This document shows, piece after piece, positions 43,382-52,010 of a stretch of 64,000 bases of DNA. The position numbers and the translations under genes are program-made. The stretch's first letter is position 1. The number at the start of each line of letters is the position of its first letter. The DNA lies in NCBI GenBank assembly GCA_041725895.1, contig JBGRQA010000022.1:1-64000 (forward strand). The letters run 5' to 3'. The stretch is from JBGRQA01 sp041725895. GTDB lineage: Bacteria; Bacteroidota; Bacteroidia; Bacteroidales; Marinifilaceae. The notes under the pieces are model-generated. The model made no database searches. It had not been told where the DNA came from and saw only the letters and a list, made by a program, of their open reading frames with translations.

Positions 43382-44413
43382 TTAACGTCCCCAATCAGAA
43401 CTTTTGACTTTATCAATCAAATACTGGACATTCTCAACAGGTATGGATGGTAACAAACCATGTCCTAAATTGAAAATCCATTTGTGATCTTTCCGCCCGT
43501 AATCCAGATAGTATCCAAACTCCTGGTCTATGGCCTCTTTGGTAGCATTCAGAATGCGTGGGTCGAAATTCCCCTGAAGAATCATTTCCTCACCAACCCA
43601 ATTACGAACCTCGTGCAATGGAGTCTGCCAGTCAACACTTACACAATCGCAAAAATCATGATTAATCATATTTAGACCGGTACCCAATCCCTTGGGGAGA
43701 TAAATGGTCTTCACCCCTTTTTCACGAACTGCATTTAACACCCTCTTAACTGCAGGCAAAAACAACTCCTTGTACAACTCTACAGGAATTAATCCTGCAT
43801 GGGTTTCGAACAACTGGAATGCCTTCACCCCATGCTCCACTTGCTTCAAAGCATAATGCACACTCAAATCGGCAATTACATCCACAATTTTGGCCATCAT
43901 CTTCTTATCACGATAAAGCGCTGGTACCAGATCGGGAAAATTCAAATTCTGACTGAACCCTTGGTACATATAACAAAGCGTAGTTAAAGGCCCACCGCAA
44001 AATCCTATCAAAGGAATCTCCTTTGGTTTAATTTCCAGAATCTTATCAATAGCTTTGTAAATATGCTCCAATTTGGACGGATCAGCCTTCAGAAATCCAA
44101 CTGGATCTGAAACATCTTTCAATGCAGTAGTAAAACTTGGCCCTTTCCCTTCAAAACTTAATTCCATCCCCAAAGCCTCGGGAATCACCAAAATATCAGA
44201 AAAAAGGATAGCAGCATCAACGCCCAAATCGTGAATCGGAAGCATCGTAACTTCTGCCGCCAAATCCGGAGTATCCATCATCTCCTTGAAACCGTACTTT
44301 TCACGCAATTGCATGTAAGAAGGCAACACTCGCCCTGCCTGGCGCATGAACCATACGGGAGGACGCTCCCTTTTGATTCCATTAATAGTATCTAAAAATA
44401 TCGAATTCGTCAT
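43382..44413 (-). CDS. hemE: uroporphyrinogen decarboxylase
   Basis: Converts uroporphyrinogen III to coproporphyrinogen III, the first heme-specific step. 343 residues. PVWFMRQAGRVLPSY (the N-terminal signature), GFCGGPLTTLCYM and the C-terminal HKWIFNLGHGLLPSIP are unmistakable. Last of the hemA-hemC-hemB-hemE series on the minus strand, separated from hemB by a decayed GxxExxY gene. ATG at 44413. Confidence 0.97.
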   Translation of the reverse strand: MTNSIFLDTINGIKRERPPVWFMRQAGRVLPSYMQLREKYGFKEMMDTPDLAAEVTMLPIHDLGVDAAILFSDILVIPEALGMELSFEGKGPSFTTALKDVSDPVGFLKADPSKLEHIYKAIDKILEIKPKEIPLIGFCGGPLTTLCYMYQGFSQNLNFPDLVPALYRDKKMMAKIVDVIADLSVHYALKQVEHGVKAFQLFETHAGLIPVELYKELFLPAVKRVLNAVREKGVKTIYLPKGLGTGLNMINHDFCDCVSVDWQTPLHEVRNWVGEEMILQGNFDPRILNATKEAIDQEFGYYLDYGRKDHKWIFNLGHGLLPSIPVENVQYLIDKVKSSDWGR

Positions 44414-44477
44414 TTATAGTTTTTTTTAGTTTCATAAAGAACCTCAAAGAACACGCAAACCTACACAAAGAACCATT

Positions 44478-44852
44478 CTACAAAATAAAAAGCTTAATAC
44501 CTTGCTTCAAAAGATTTACATTAAAATTAATGAGCAATCCCAAATTGTAACCACCTAATTTCATATAGGTTAAAATTTGCGCCACATGAACTTCTGAAAA
44601 AGCATCTACAACTTTTAACTCTAGAACAACCTGATTTTCCACCAATAAATCAATTCGATAACCATGGTCGAGCCGTAAATCTTTGTAGACAATTGGTTAT
44701 TCTTTTTCCTTTTCTACAAACAGTCCAGAATTTCTCAATTCATAAAACAAACACTGCTGATAAGCAGATTCCAATAACCCAGGTCCTAATGCACTATGAA
44801 TTTCAATAGCCTTTCCAATTACGATATTACTGATCTCATTAGGATTTTTCAT
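44478..44852 (-). pseudogene. GxxExxY protein gene with one in-frame stop
   Basis: From ATG 44852 the frame reads MKNPNEISNIVIGKAIEIHS, then GPGLLESAYQQC (the GxxExxY motif) and VEKEKE, where a TAA at 44697-44699 interrupts it. The same frame continues with PIVYKDLRLDHGYRIDLLVE, VVLELKVVDAF and LGLLINFNVNLLKQGIK up to a normal stop at 44478-44480, in all 125 codons. All conserved blocks of the family remain, so the loss is recent or the stop is read through. The family is widespread in Bacteroidota with unknown function and a PD-(D/E)xK-like core. Related CTTTGTG-rich sequences lie on both sides. Confidence 0.85.
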
Positions 44853-44959
44853 TATTATTTTCCTTTGGGATACTTTGTGCCTTCTTTGTGATGCTTCGAG
44901 CAATTTCTATTCTTACCCGAAAATAGTATCTCTTAGTCCTTTGTTCTATCAATAAAATA

Positions 44960-44985
44960 CCGGTATCGCAAAAAAACGATACCGG
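44960..44985 (-). terminator. terminator of hemB
   Basis: Perfect 9-bp stem CCGGTATCG / CGATACCGG with an 8-base A-rich loop, 10 bases past the hemB stop; minus-strand T run after it is short. Confidence 0.7.
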
Positions 44986-44994
44986 CAAAGTATA

Positions 44995-45984
44995 TTATTT
45001 GCGATTCAAAATCTCAGCAATTTCCTGTGCATGATAGGTAATAATGATATCTGCACCAGCCCGCTTAATAGAAGTCATAATCTCCATCATCACACGAGCT
45101 TCATCAATCCAGTCATTGGCTCCTGCCGCTTTCACCATAGAAAATTCTCCACTCACATTGTAAGCAGCAACCGGTACATTAAATTCGTGTTTCACACGAT
45201 AAATAACATCCAAGTAGCTCAAAGCAGGTTTCACCATAACGATATCAGCCCCTTCCGCAATGTCCATTTCTACTTCGCGAATAGCTTCATCACTGTTTCT
45301 AGGGTCCATTTGGTAGGTACTGCGATCTCCAAATTGAGGAGCACTATCCGCAGCATCTCGGAACGGTCCGTAAAATCCGGATGCATATTTTGCAGAATAA
45401 GCCATAATCGGCATCTTCTCAAAACCATTTTCATCCAATGCTTTTCTCATTGCTCCTACACGACCATCCATCATATCGCTGGGTGCTACCATATCTACAC
45501 CGGCCTTAGCCAAAGAAACAGCCTGAGCACATAAAGTTTGCAAAGTCATATCATTATGCACATCGCCATCAACAATGGTACCACAGTGACCATGAGTGGT
45601 GTACTCACAATTACATATATCGGCAATAATGTACATTTCGGGCAAGGCTGCTTTAATGGCACGAGTGGCTTTCTGCACAATACCGTGATCATGCGTTGCT
45701 ACCGTCCCATCTTCATCCTTTGACTCAGGAATTCCAAATAGCAATACCGATTTCACACCAGCTTCGAACAACTCTTTACATTTCTCCACCAACAAATCAA
45801 CCGAAAGCTGATCATTTCCAGGCATTGAATTAATTGGATTCTTCACCCCTTCGCCAGGACACACGAAAAGCGGCATAATCAAATCATCCACAGAAATAGA
45901 AGTTTCAGCAACCATATTACGAACTACTTTACTGTAGCGTAATCTTCTTAAACGAGTTGCGGGAAATAGAGGTCTTAAGCTCAT
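44995..45984 (-). CDS. hemB: porphobilinogen synthase (5-aminolevulinate dehydratase)
   Basis: Condenses two 5-aminolevulinate molecules to porphobilinogen. 329 residues. The catalytic-zinc cysteines C124, C126 and C134 (DICNCEYTTHGHCG) mark the zinc-dependent class. Schiff-base lysines lie in YSAKYASGFYGPF and VKPALSYLD, and the APSDMMDGRVGA block is complete. Follows hemC by 41 bases. ATG at 45984. Confidence 0.97.
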   Translation of the reverse strand: MSLRPLFPATRLRRLRYSKVVRNMVAETSISVDDLIMPLFVCPGEGVKNPINSMPGNDQLSVDLLVEKCKELFEAGVKSVLLFGIPESKDEDGTVATHDHGIVQKATRAIKAALPEMYIIADICNCEYTTHGHCGTIVDGDVHNDMTLQTLCAQAVSLAKAGVDMVAPSDMMDGRVGAMRKALDENGFEKMPIMAYSAKYASGFYGPFRDAADSAPQFGDRSTYQMDPRNSDEAIREVEMDIAEGADIVMVKPALSYLDVIYRVKHEFNVPVAAYNVSGEFSMVKAAGANDWIDEARVMMEIMTSIKRAGADIIITYHAQEIAEILNRK

Positions 45985-46025
45985 AATAATATGATTTTAA
46001 TTATATTGTATTATATTTATGTTGT

Positions 46026-46952
46026 CTAAAGATAGAAATTAATTCCTTCCTTCTGACAAGTTTTCTTCATTTCAATTGCCAAATTTATAGCCGCCTGCTG
46101 CGAATCAGCAACAGGTACTACAATCCTTTCTTTAACAAACCGATTCGTGGTCAAGTCACCAACAACTGCATCCATAGTTACCATACCATTTTGAACAGTA
46201 GCATGAGCAGCCAAAGGAAATTTACAACCTCCCTCAATCTCAGCCATAAATGCCCGCTCTGTAAGAACTGCAATTTCCGTAGGTTGATGATTAATACTTC
46301 GCAAAACTTTCTGTGTTTCAAAATCATTTGCACGACACTCCAAGGCGATAGCCCCTTGTCCAACCGCAGGAATACAATCGGAAGTTTCAATCGAAAGCTT
46401 TTTATCGAATGACTTACCCAAACGATTCATCCCTGCAGCTGCCAGAATTATGGCATCATACTCCCCTTCTTCCAACTTACTCATACGTGTATCAATATTT
46501 CCACGAATATCTTTGAATTGAACATCAGGACGTATTGCAGCAATTTGAACTCTCCTCCGCGGGCTACCGGTTCCCAGAACAAAACCTTCATGCAACTCAG
46601 ATATATTTTCTCCTTTTCTGGTCAGAAAAACATCACGTGGATCTTCTCGCTGCGGAAAGGACATCAAACAAAGACCTTCAGGCTGCCCACTAGGAACATC
46701 TTTTAAACTATGTATCGCGATATCAGCTTCATTCTCCAACATAGCATGTTCAAGCTCCTTAACGAACACACCTGTTCCTCCAAATTCAGTAAGCGACCGA
46801 TGCAAAACCCGATCCCCCTTAGTACTAAACTTTACTATCTCAAATTCAATTTCCGGATTCTTATTCCGAAGCAACTGAACAGTTTGTTCTGTTTGAGTAT
46901 AAGCCAAAAGGCTGGGGCGGGTAGCAACAATCAATTTCTTTTTAGCAGGCAT
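46026..46952 (-). CDS. hemC: hydroxymethylbilane synthase (porphobilinogen deaminase)
   Basis: Polymerises four porphobilinogens into hydroxymethylbilane. 308 residues. The cofactor-attachment cysteine is C243 in IEGGCKFPLAAH. HSLKDVPSG, LGTGSPRRRVQI and AVGQGAIALECR are all present. It lies between hemA and hemB; the 41-base gap to hemB suggests one transcript. ATG at 46952. Confidence 0.97.
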   Translation of the reverse strand: MPAKKKLIVATRPSLLAYTQTEQTVQLLRNKNPEIEFEIVKFSTKGDRVLHRSLTEFGGTGVFVKELEHAMLENEADIAIHSLKDVPSGQPEGLCLMSFPQREDPRDVFLTRKGENISELHEGFVLGTGSPRRRVQIAAIRPDVQFKDIRGNIDTRMSKLEEGEYDAIILAAAGMNRLGKSFDKKLSIETSDCIPAVGQGAIALECRANDFETQKVLRSINHQPTEIAVLTERAFMAEIEGGCKFPLAAHATVQNGMVTMDAVVGDLTTNRFVKERIVVPVADSQQAAINLAIEMKKTCQKEGINFYL

Positions 46953-47096
46953 TATAGTAGGGTGTTTACAATTAAAAACTAAATATAATAAATCTTCCTG
47001 TGGAATATCATAATTTTATGAATTTGAAAAGAAAAAAGCCATACAAAACAAGGTTTCATACAGCTTCTTATATTTCAATACATTACTATCAATAAA

Positions 47097-48350
47097 TTAA
47101 TGATCTGATTCCTTAAACAACATTTCAAGTGTTTCCATAGGACTGGATTGTTTCTTGTGATGATCTTTTAGGTGGTTGATACAAGCCCTTGCAATTTTAT
47201 TTACAATATTAGAGGTAATATGCTCAACCCTTTTCATCTCAGCTTCATCAATTTTAGATCTATGATAATCCAACTCCTTCTCTTGAATGCGATGAAGATT
47301 TTCCTTTAAGGCTACAATTACAGGGGATAAATAATTTACTTCCAGCCAACCATAAAATTCTCCTATTGAAGCCTCAATAATCTTTTGAGCCATTGGAATG
47401 CAATCCAACCGATGCTCCATAGCAGCAGCTATATGTCTCGACAATTCATCAACCGTAGTAATTGAAACTCCATCTAATTTATCTACTGCCGTCTCTACAT
47501 TACGTGGAACAGACAGATCCAACACCAACTTCTCACCTTCACAGTTTTGAAAATGCTCAACGCACAAAACCGGAGTTCGGGCTCCAGTAGCAACAACAAT
47601 AACATCTGATTTCCGGACTTCATCCTTCAACTGCTCCATCCCGCAATACTGAATTTGGAATTTCGCAGCCAAATTCTCCGCTTTTTCACGAGTACGGTTA
47701 ATCAAGGTAAGAGAACGGTTGTTCATGTGCTTGAGTAAATTCTCACAAGTCACCTTCCCTATTTCACCTGTCCCCAGCAAAAGAAAACGACAGGCATCCA
47801 AATCCTCAACTTTATCTTTTATATATTGAACGGCTGCATGGGCAACCGAAGCAGCGCCCTTGCTCAATTCCGTCTCATTCTTAATTTTCTTGCTGGCCTT
47901 AAAAACAAACGAGAACAAACGATTCATAAATGGATTAATCATATGCTCTCCATCAGCCATACGGTAGGCATCCTTCACTTGTCCCACAATCTGGAAATCC
48001 CCAATAATCTGAGAATCCATACCCGATGCCACCTTATAGATATGCTGTAAACATTCATGTCCCTTATAAAGGTATCCAAAACCATTAAAATCTTCCAAAT
48101 TCCCCTGACAATATTTTAGGAACAAATGCACTACCTGATCAACATCCTGGGCAAATGCATACACCTCGGTACGGTTGCAGGTGGACAACACCATCATCCC
48201 TTCTACCCCGAGCTCCTTTGCCTCTTTAAGTAGTTCGTTCTGTTGTTCAGATTGAATGGAGAATTTTTCTCGTATATCCAATGCCGATTTCCGGTAACTG
48301 ATTCCTAAAACAAAAATCTTTTGTAAATTTTCTCTTATTCGAAAGGACAT
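47097..48350 (-). CDS. hemA: glutamyl-tRNA reductase
   Basis: Reduces glutamyl-tRNA to glutamate-1-semialdehyde with NADPH, the first committed step of the C5 pathway. 417 residues. The catalytic cysteine is C58 in LSTCNRTEVY. The NADP-binding GTGEIGK and the dimerisation helices at the C-terminus are present. On the minus strand two overlapping TATATTTG boxes (48410-48417 and 48420-48427) lie 60-77 bases upstream of ATG 48350. First gene of the hemACBE series. Confidence 0.96.
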   Translation of the reverse strand: MSFRIRENLQKIFVLGISYRKSALDIREKFSIQSEQQNELLKEAKELGVEGMMVLSTCNRTEVYAFAQDVDQVVHLFLKYCQGNLEDFNGFGYLYKGHECLQHIYKVASGMDSQIIGDFQIVGQVKDAYRMADGEHMINPFMNRLFSFVFKASKKIKNETELSKGAASVAHAAVQYIKDKVEDLDACRFLLLGTGEIGKVTCENLLKHMNNRSLTLINRTREKAENLAAKFQIQYCGMEQLKDEVRKSDVIVVATGARTPVLCVEHFQNCEGEKLVLDLSVPRNVETAVDKLDGVSITTVDELSRHIAAAMEHRLDCIPMAQKIIEASIGEFYGWLEVNYLSPVIVALKENLHRIQEKELDYHRSKIDEAEMKRVEHITSNIVNKIARACINHLKDHHKKQSSPMETLEMLFKESDH

Positions 48351-48409
48351 ATAAAACGGAATTAATTTTTAAGTTCGTACTCCGTAAATAGTTTTTTTAA
48401 TTCTGACGG

Positions 48410-48427
48410 CAAATATAATCAAATATA
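48410..48427 (-). promoter_or_regulatory. tandem -7 boxes before hemA
   Basis: Minus strand TATATTTG twice (48410-48417, 48420-48427), each an exact match to TAnnTTTG; no TTTG at a good -33 distance for either. Confidence 0.4.
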
Positions 48428-48622
48428 TAATTTTATTGCCGAAATTCCTCGTATACTTAGCGCGGAATCTATTATTCAAGCTATCAAGCTTATCTTTTAT
48501 GATAACTTAAAATCACCGTAAAAGATTTAAACATCTGAAATACCATATTCTAGTATATCTAGAAACATAATTTTATCGCGTAGCGTATTTGTATTCATTT
48601 AAAATAATAATTTTAAACCAAA

Positions 48623-49444
48623 ATGGACAAAAACTTTTCAACAATTAGCATTCTTGGGTGTGGATGGCTAGGTCTTCCCCTGGCCAAATACCTCGTAAAA
48701 CAACATTTTACAGTAAAAGGCTCAACATTACAGATAGAAAAATTGAATCAACTTAAACAGGCAGGTATCGCTCCCTATCGTATTGAACTTTCTCCTGAAA
48801 TCAATATCGATTTCAATGCTGAATTTTTTGATTCTGATATTCTGATTGTAAATTTCCCTCCCAAACGCCGAAATGACATCGAAGAATTCCACCCAAAACA
48901 AATAGAAACACTAATAAATCAGATTCACCAGTCTAAAATTCAAAAAGTACTCTTTGTAAGTTCAACCTCCGTTTACCCCAACCTTAACCGGGAGGTTACC
49001 GAAAAGGATGTACTGCCCGCAGAAAAAGGGAGTGGCAAAGCCCTTCAAATTGCTGAACAAATGCTTATGAAGGAACAAAAGTTTGAAACTACCATAATAA
49101 GATTTGGTGGCTTAATCGGCTACGATCGTCAACCCGGGCGATTCCTTGCTGGACGCAAACAACTAAAGGATGGATTCGCCCCAGTTAACCTAATCCACCA
49201 GGATGACTGCATTGGAATCATCGCGACAATAATCAAAGGAAATCACTGGGGAAAAATTTACAATGCCTGTTGCCCAGAACACCCAACCCGAAAGGAATTC
49301 TACGAAAAAGCTGCTCAAATAGGTGGATTTGAACTTCCTGAATTTAACCAGGATAAACAAAACTTCAAAATTGTCAGTTCAGAAAAACTGACTCTGGAAA
49401 CAGGATATCAGTTTAAGTACAGGAATCCAACAAATACTTTATAG
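48623..49444 (+). CDS. NAD(P)-dependent SDR-type epimerase/reductase (YeeZ-like)
   Basis: 273 residues with an extended-SDR Rossmann fold. The nucleotide motif is GCGWLGLPLAKYL at residues 11-23; SSTSVYPNLNREVTE follows at about 113-127. The GCGWLG motif is typical of YeeZ-like proteins, whose substrate is unknown. It diverges from hemA and is followed after 15 bases by a beta-barrel gene, likely one unit. Confidence 0.8.
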   Translation: MDKNFSTISILGCGWLGLPLAKYLVKQHFTVKGSTLQIEKLNQLKQAGIAPYRIELSPEINIDFNAEFFDSDILIVNFPPKRRNDIEEFHPKQIETLINQIHQSKIQKVLFVSSTSVYPNLNREVTEKDVLPAEKGSGKALQIAEQMLMKEQKFETTIIRFGGLIGYDRQPGRFLAGRKQLKDGFAPVNLIHQDDCIGIIATIIKGNHWGKIYNACCPEHPTRKEFYEKAAQIGGFELPEFNQDKQNFKIVSSEKLTLETGYQFKYRNPTNTL

Positions 49445-49459
49445 GAAACCATTTTTTAT

Positions 49460-50404
49460 ATGATTTACACCCAGGCAAAATTCCTCTTCTTATCCACTTT
49501 ATATTTCCTGACAACATCATTAACATCTTATGGACAAAGTGATTCCTTACAGAAAAATCCCGAGATAGGAACGATCGAGTCAAAATTCCAAGTAATGCCC
49601 TATCTTTTGACTCGAAATATTAGAATCAGCATTGAACGGGATGACCAATTCAATATAGATTTACTTCCAAATGTAAAATCAAACTTTGGTTTGGCTCTTT
49701 CTTACGGAAATTACGGTCTGTCCTACTCTGTAAGACTTGCTAATTCTCAGCAGGATCCCACCATATACGGAGGAACTAAATATAAGGACTTAAGTTTTTC
49801 TTACTATAGTTCACGGTTCGGAGGCGAAGTTTACTACTCAGCATACAAAGGTTTCTACACGGATGAAAAAAAATTAGATCAAATTCGGATCTTCCCTAAC
49901 CTAAAGACCAGGACAATGGGATTCAACTTATTTTATGCAGCAAATAGAAAATATTCACTCAAAGCGGCTTTTAAGGCTGGTGAGCAGCAGCTCCGAAGTC
50001 GCGGTTCAATTATAGTGGCCACTTCTTACCGTTATACCCGCCTATCAAATCTGAATGAAATATTAACCCCCAATGGATTACCCACAATCGAAAGTGGTAA
50101 ATTTCGCAGCATATCCCTAACATTGGGATATGGTTATACTTTCGTAAAACGTAAATTCTATCTAGCGACGGGAGCCTTAATTGGTCCTGGACTGGAATTC
50201 CAACAAATTAACGACAAAGACAAAACGGAAAACACCCAAAATATTTCATTCAGAATGCTGGCCAAATCAGCTTTAGGCTACAATGGTAACCGCTTTCTCT
50301 GTTTTTTTGGATTCAGTGTTGATGCTGAAACAATTTATCTATCGACTTTTGATCTAAGCCAGAATGCTTATGAAATGTCTCTTAACATTGGATATCGTTT
50401 TTAA
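49460..50404 (+). CDS. outer-membrane beta-barrel protein, DUF4421-like
   Basis: 314 residues with a signal peptide (FLFLSTLYFLTTSLTSYGQ). The mature part alternates aromatic and polar residues in many amphipathic strands and ends in a terminal aromatic strand (YEMSLNIGYRF), as outer-membrane barrels do. Blocks such as GLALSYGNYGLSYSVRL and FGGEVYYSAYKGFYTDE resemble DUF4421, from memory. Role unknown. Hairpin AAGCGTCTA (50429-50437) / TAGACGCTT (50448-50456) follows the stop. Confidence 0.65.
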   Translation: MIYTQAKFLFLSTLYFLTTSLTSYGQSDSLQKNPEIGTIESKFQVMPYLLTRNIRISIERDDQFNIDLLPNVKSNFGLALSYGNYGLSYSVRLANSQQDPTIYGGTKYKDLSFSYYSSRFGGEVYYSAYKGFYTDEKKLDQIRIFPNLKTRTMGFNLFYAANRKYSLKAAFKAGEQQLRSRGSIIVATSYRYTRLSNLNEILTPNGLPTIESGKFRSISLTLGYGYTFVKRKFYLATGALIGPGLEFQQINDKDKTENTQNISFRMLAKSALGYNGNRFLCFFGFSVDAETIYLSTFDLSQNAYEMSLNIGYRF

Positions 50405-50428
50405 CCCCGAATGCAATCAATCACTCAT

Positions 50429-50456
50429 AAGCGTCTACGTCGTAACATAGACGCTT
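50429..50456 (+). terminator. hairpin after the beta-barrel gene
   Basis: Perfect 9-bp stem AAGCGTCTA / TAGACGCTT with a 10-base loop; weak T tract, so only a possible terminator. Between here and the B12 promoter lie two short palindromes, GTAATCA-TT-TGATTAC (50547-50562) and ACGTAAAATTTTACGT (50623-50638), and no gene. Confidence 0.5.
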
Positions 50457-50741
50457 AATCTATACAGGAAATAAGATATTACTTTGGACCAGTAAGCAGA
50501 AAAGCATAAATACAACCTACCATTTTGGAAAAACACAAAAAAAAACGTAATCATTTGATTACCTAAGAAATAAAACACCCTACCATTAAAACAATCAAAC
50601 ATCTTATTGATTTAGGTTGATGACGTAAAATTTTACGTTTTCCAGGGTATTGGCCATCCCAGGCGAAAATTCACAGTTACCATCACCGTCACCATTGAGT
50701 AAGGTTTTCGGTGGTCTCTTCTTCTGCTTCAATATTTTTTT

Positions 50742-50749
50742 TACATTTG
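50742..50749 (+). promoter_or_regulatory. -7 box driving the B12-riboswitch transcript
   Basis: TACATTTG is an exact TAnnTTTG match. It places the transcription start at about 50756, immediately before the riboswitch aptamer. No good -33 element is seen. Confidence 0.5.
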
Positions 50750-50761
50750 CGATTGATAAGA

Positions 50762-50931
50762 CAACAGGCCTTTTCAAGTTAAAAGGGAATCCGGTGTGAG
50801 ACCGGAACAGTTACCCGCTGCTGTAAGTCCTGATCTATTGAGATCAATATTATCAACAATAAACCACTGCCCTTTGAGGTGGGAAGGGAATTGATAATTG
50901 GGATAAGTCAGAAGACCTGCCGGTTGTAAGT
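50762..50931 (+). ncRNA. cobalamin (adenosylcobalamin) riboswitch
   Basis: Conserved aptamer segments appear in order: AAAGGGAATCCGGTG, GAGACCGGAACAGTTACCCGC, TGCTGTAAGTCC, CCACTGCCC, GGGAAGGGAATTGATA and the B12 box AGTCAGAAGACCTGCC (50906-50921). It lies 5' of cobA on the same strand and should lower expression of the whole corrin operon when cobalamin is abundant. A hairpin CCTGAAA / TTTCAGG (51017-51042) downstream may be part of the expression platform. Confidence 0.95.
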
Positions 50932-50970
50932 GTTTATTCGTTCTCCGGGTAAGAGAATCATAGATAAAAG

Positions 50971-51120
50971 ATGATGAAATTTCATTACTATTCCATTGCA
51001 TTACTTGCAAATCTTAACCTGAAAACCTCTTCTTTCAGGTCAATTTACACAAAAACAGTTGCATTTCTATTTTCGGATTCGGTTTTCCTGAATTACCGAT
51101 ATCAAAATGCGAATCAATAA
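50971..51120 (+). CDS. possible small open frame between riboswitch and cobA
   Basis: A 49-codon frame starting MMKFHYYSIALLANLNL and ending YRYQNANQ, with no family resemblance. It may be a leader peptide of the riboswitch platform, a remnant, or chance. Low confidence that it is translated. Confidence 0.2.
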   Translation: MMKFHYYSIALLANLNLKTSSFRSIYTKTVAFLFSDSVFLNYRYQNANQ

Positions 51121-51194
51121 ATCCTGTTAAAATCTATCAGGACGGGCATTCAACTGCCCACATCAAACCCCAACATCTCACAAAAAAAACAAAG

Positions 51195-51974
51195 ATGCTG
51201 AAAAAGATTTCCATTGTTGGTGCAGGTCCCGGCGATCCGGAGCTGCTTACAGTTAAAGCCCATAGATTATTGAAGCAAGCTGATGTAGTCCTTTACGACA
51301 GTCTGATGGGTACCGAAATCCTGAAACTGATACCCTGGCATGCACAAAAGATTCATGTAGGAAAAACCTACAACGATAATCAGAACCAGGAAGAGCGCCA
51401 AATCCGGATCAACCAGATGATGAAGGAAAATTACCTTGCCGGGAAAAAGGTAGTTCGATTAAAAACAGGAGATCCCTTAATCTTTGGTCGAGGAGTAGAA
51501 GAAATTCGGTACCTTATCGAAAATCAATTGGATTACGAGCTGGTTCCAGGTATCACAGCTGGAATTGCAGCCGCCAACCACTTTGAAATCCCGATCACGG
51601 AAAGGGCTAAAAACACCACACTGATGTTCTGTACCGGCACAACTGCCAAAAACGATATGGAACAATTTCAGGCCATCTCCTACATGATAAAAAAAGGAAC
51701 ACCATTGATTCTTTACATGGGATTAAAGAATCTTCCCAACATCATTGAGAAATTCAACGAAGAGGGCGTGAGCATGCAAACTCCTATTTGTGCAGCCTCC
51801 AAAGTCTCATATTCGGAGGAAGACTGGGTAAGCGGAACACTTGAGAACATCCTTCAAAATTTGGAGGAACATCCTCTTGCAACCCCAACGATATTGCTAA
51901 TTGGGGAGAATCTTCAATCACTTAGGGATCAACACGAAGCTTACCGCCACCAATTTAGCGAAAAAGCAATCTAA
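51195..51974 (+). CDS. cobA: uroporphyrinogen-III C-methyltransferase
   Basis: SAM-dependent enzyme that methylates uroporphyrinogen III at C2 and C7 to precorrin-2, diverting it from heme to B12/siroheme. 259 residues, single domain (no CysG fusion). VGAGPGDPELLTVKA (7-21), VRLKTGDPLIFGRG and ELVPGITAGIAAA are the SUMT motifs. First gene of the six-gene corrin operon behind the B12 riboswitch. No precorrin-2 dehydrogenase is in the operon. Confidence 0.95.
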   Translation: MLKKISIVGAGPGDPELLTVKAHRLLKQADVVLYDSLMGTEILKLIPWHAQKIHVGKTYNDNQNQEERQIRINQMMKENYLAGKKVVRLKTGDPLIFGRGVEEIRYLIENQLDYELVPGITAGIAAANHFEIPITERAKNTTLMFCTGTTAKNDMEQFQAISYMIKKGTPLILYMGLKNLPNIIEKFNEEGVSMQTPICAASKVSYSEEDWVSGTLENILQNLEEHPLATPTILLIGENLQSLRDQHEAYRHQFSEKAI

Positions 51975-52010
51975 ATTATTATCTTGTATAAAACAAAGAC
52001 TTTACATACA

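Noticed and set aside
50547..50638. Two short palindromes as operators of the B12 operon
   Set aside because: They lie over 100 bases upstream of the mapped -7 box and show no relation to known sites; noted only in the hairpin entry.
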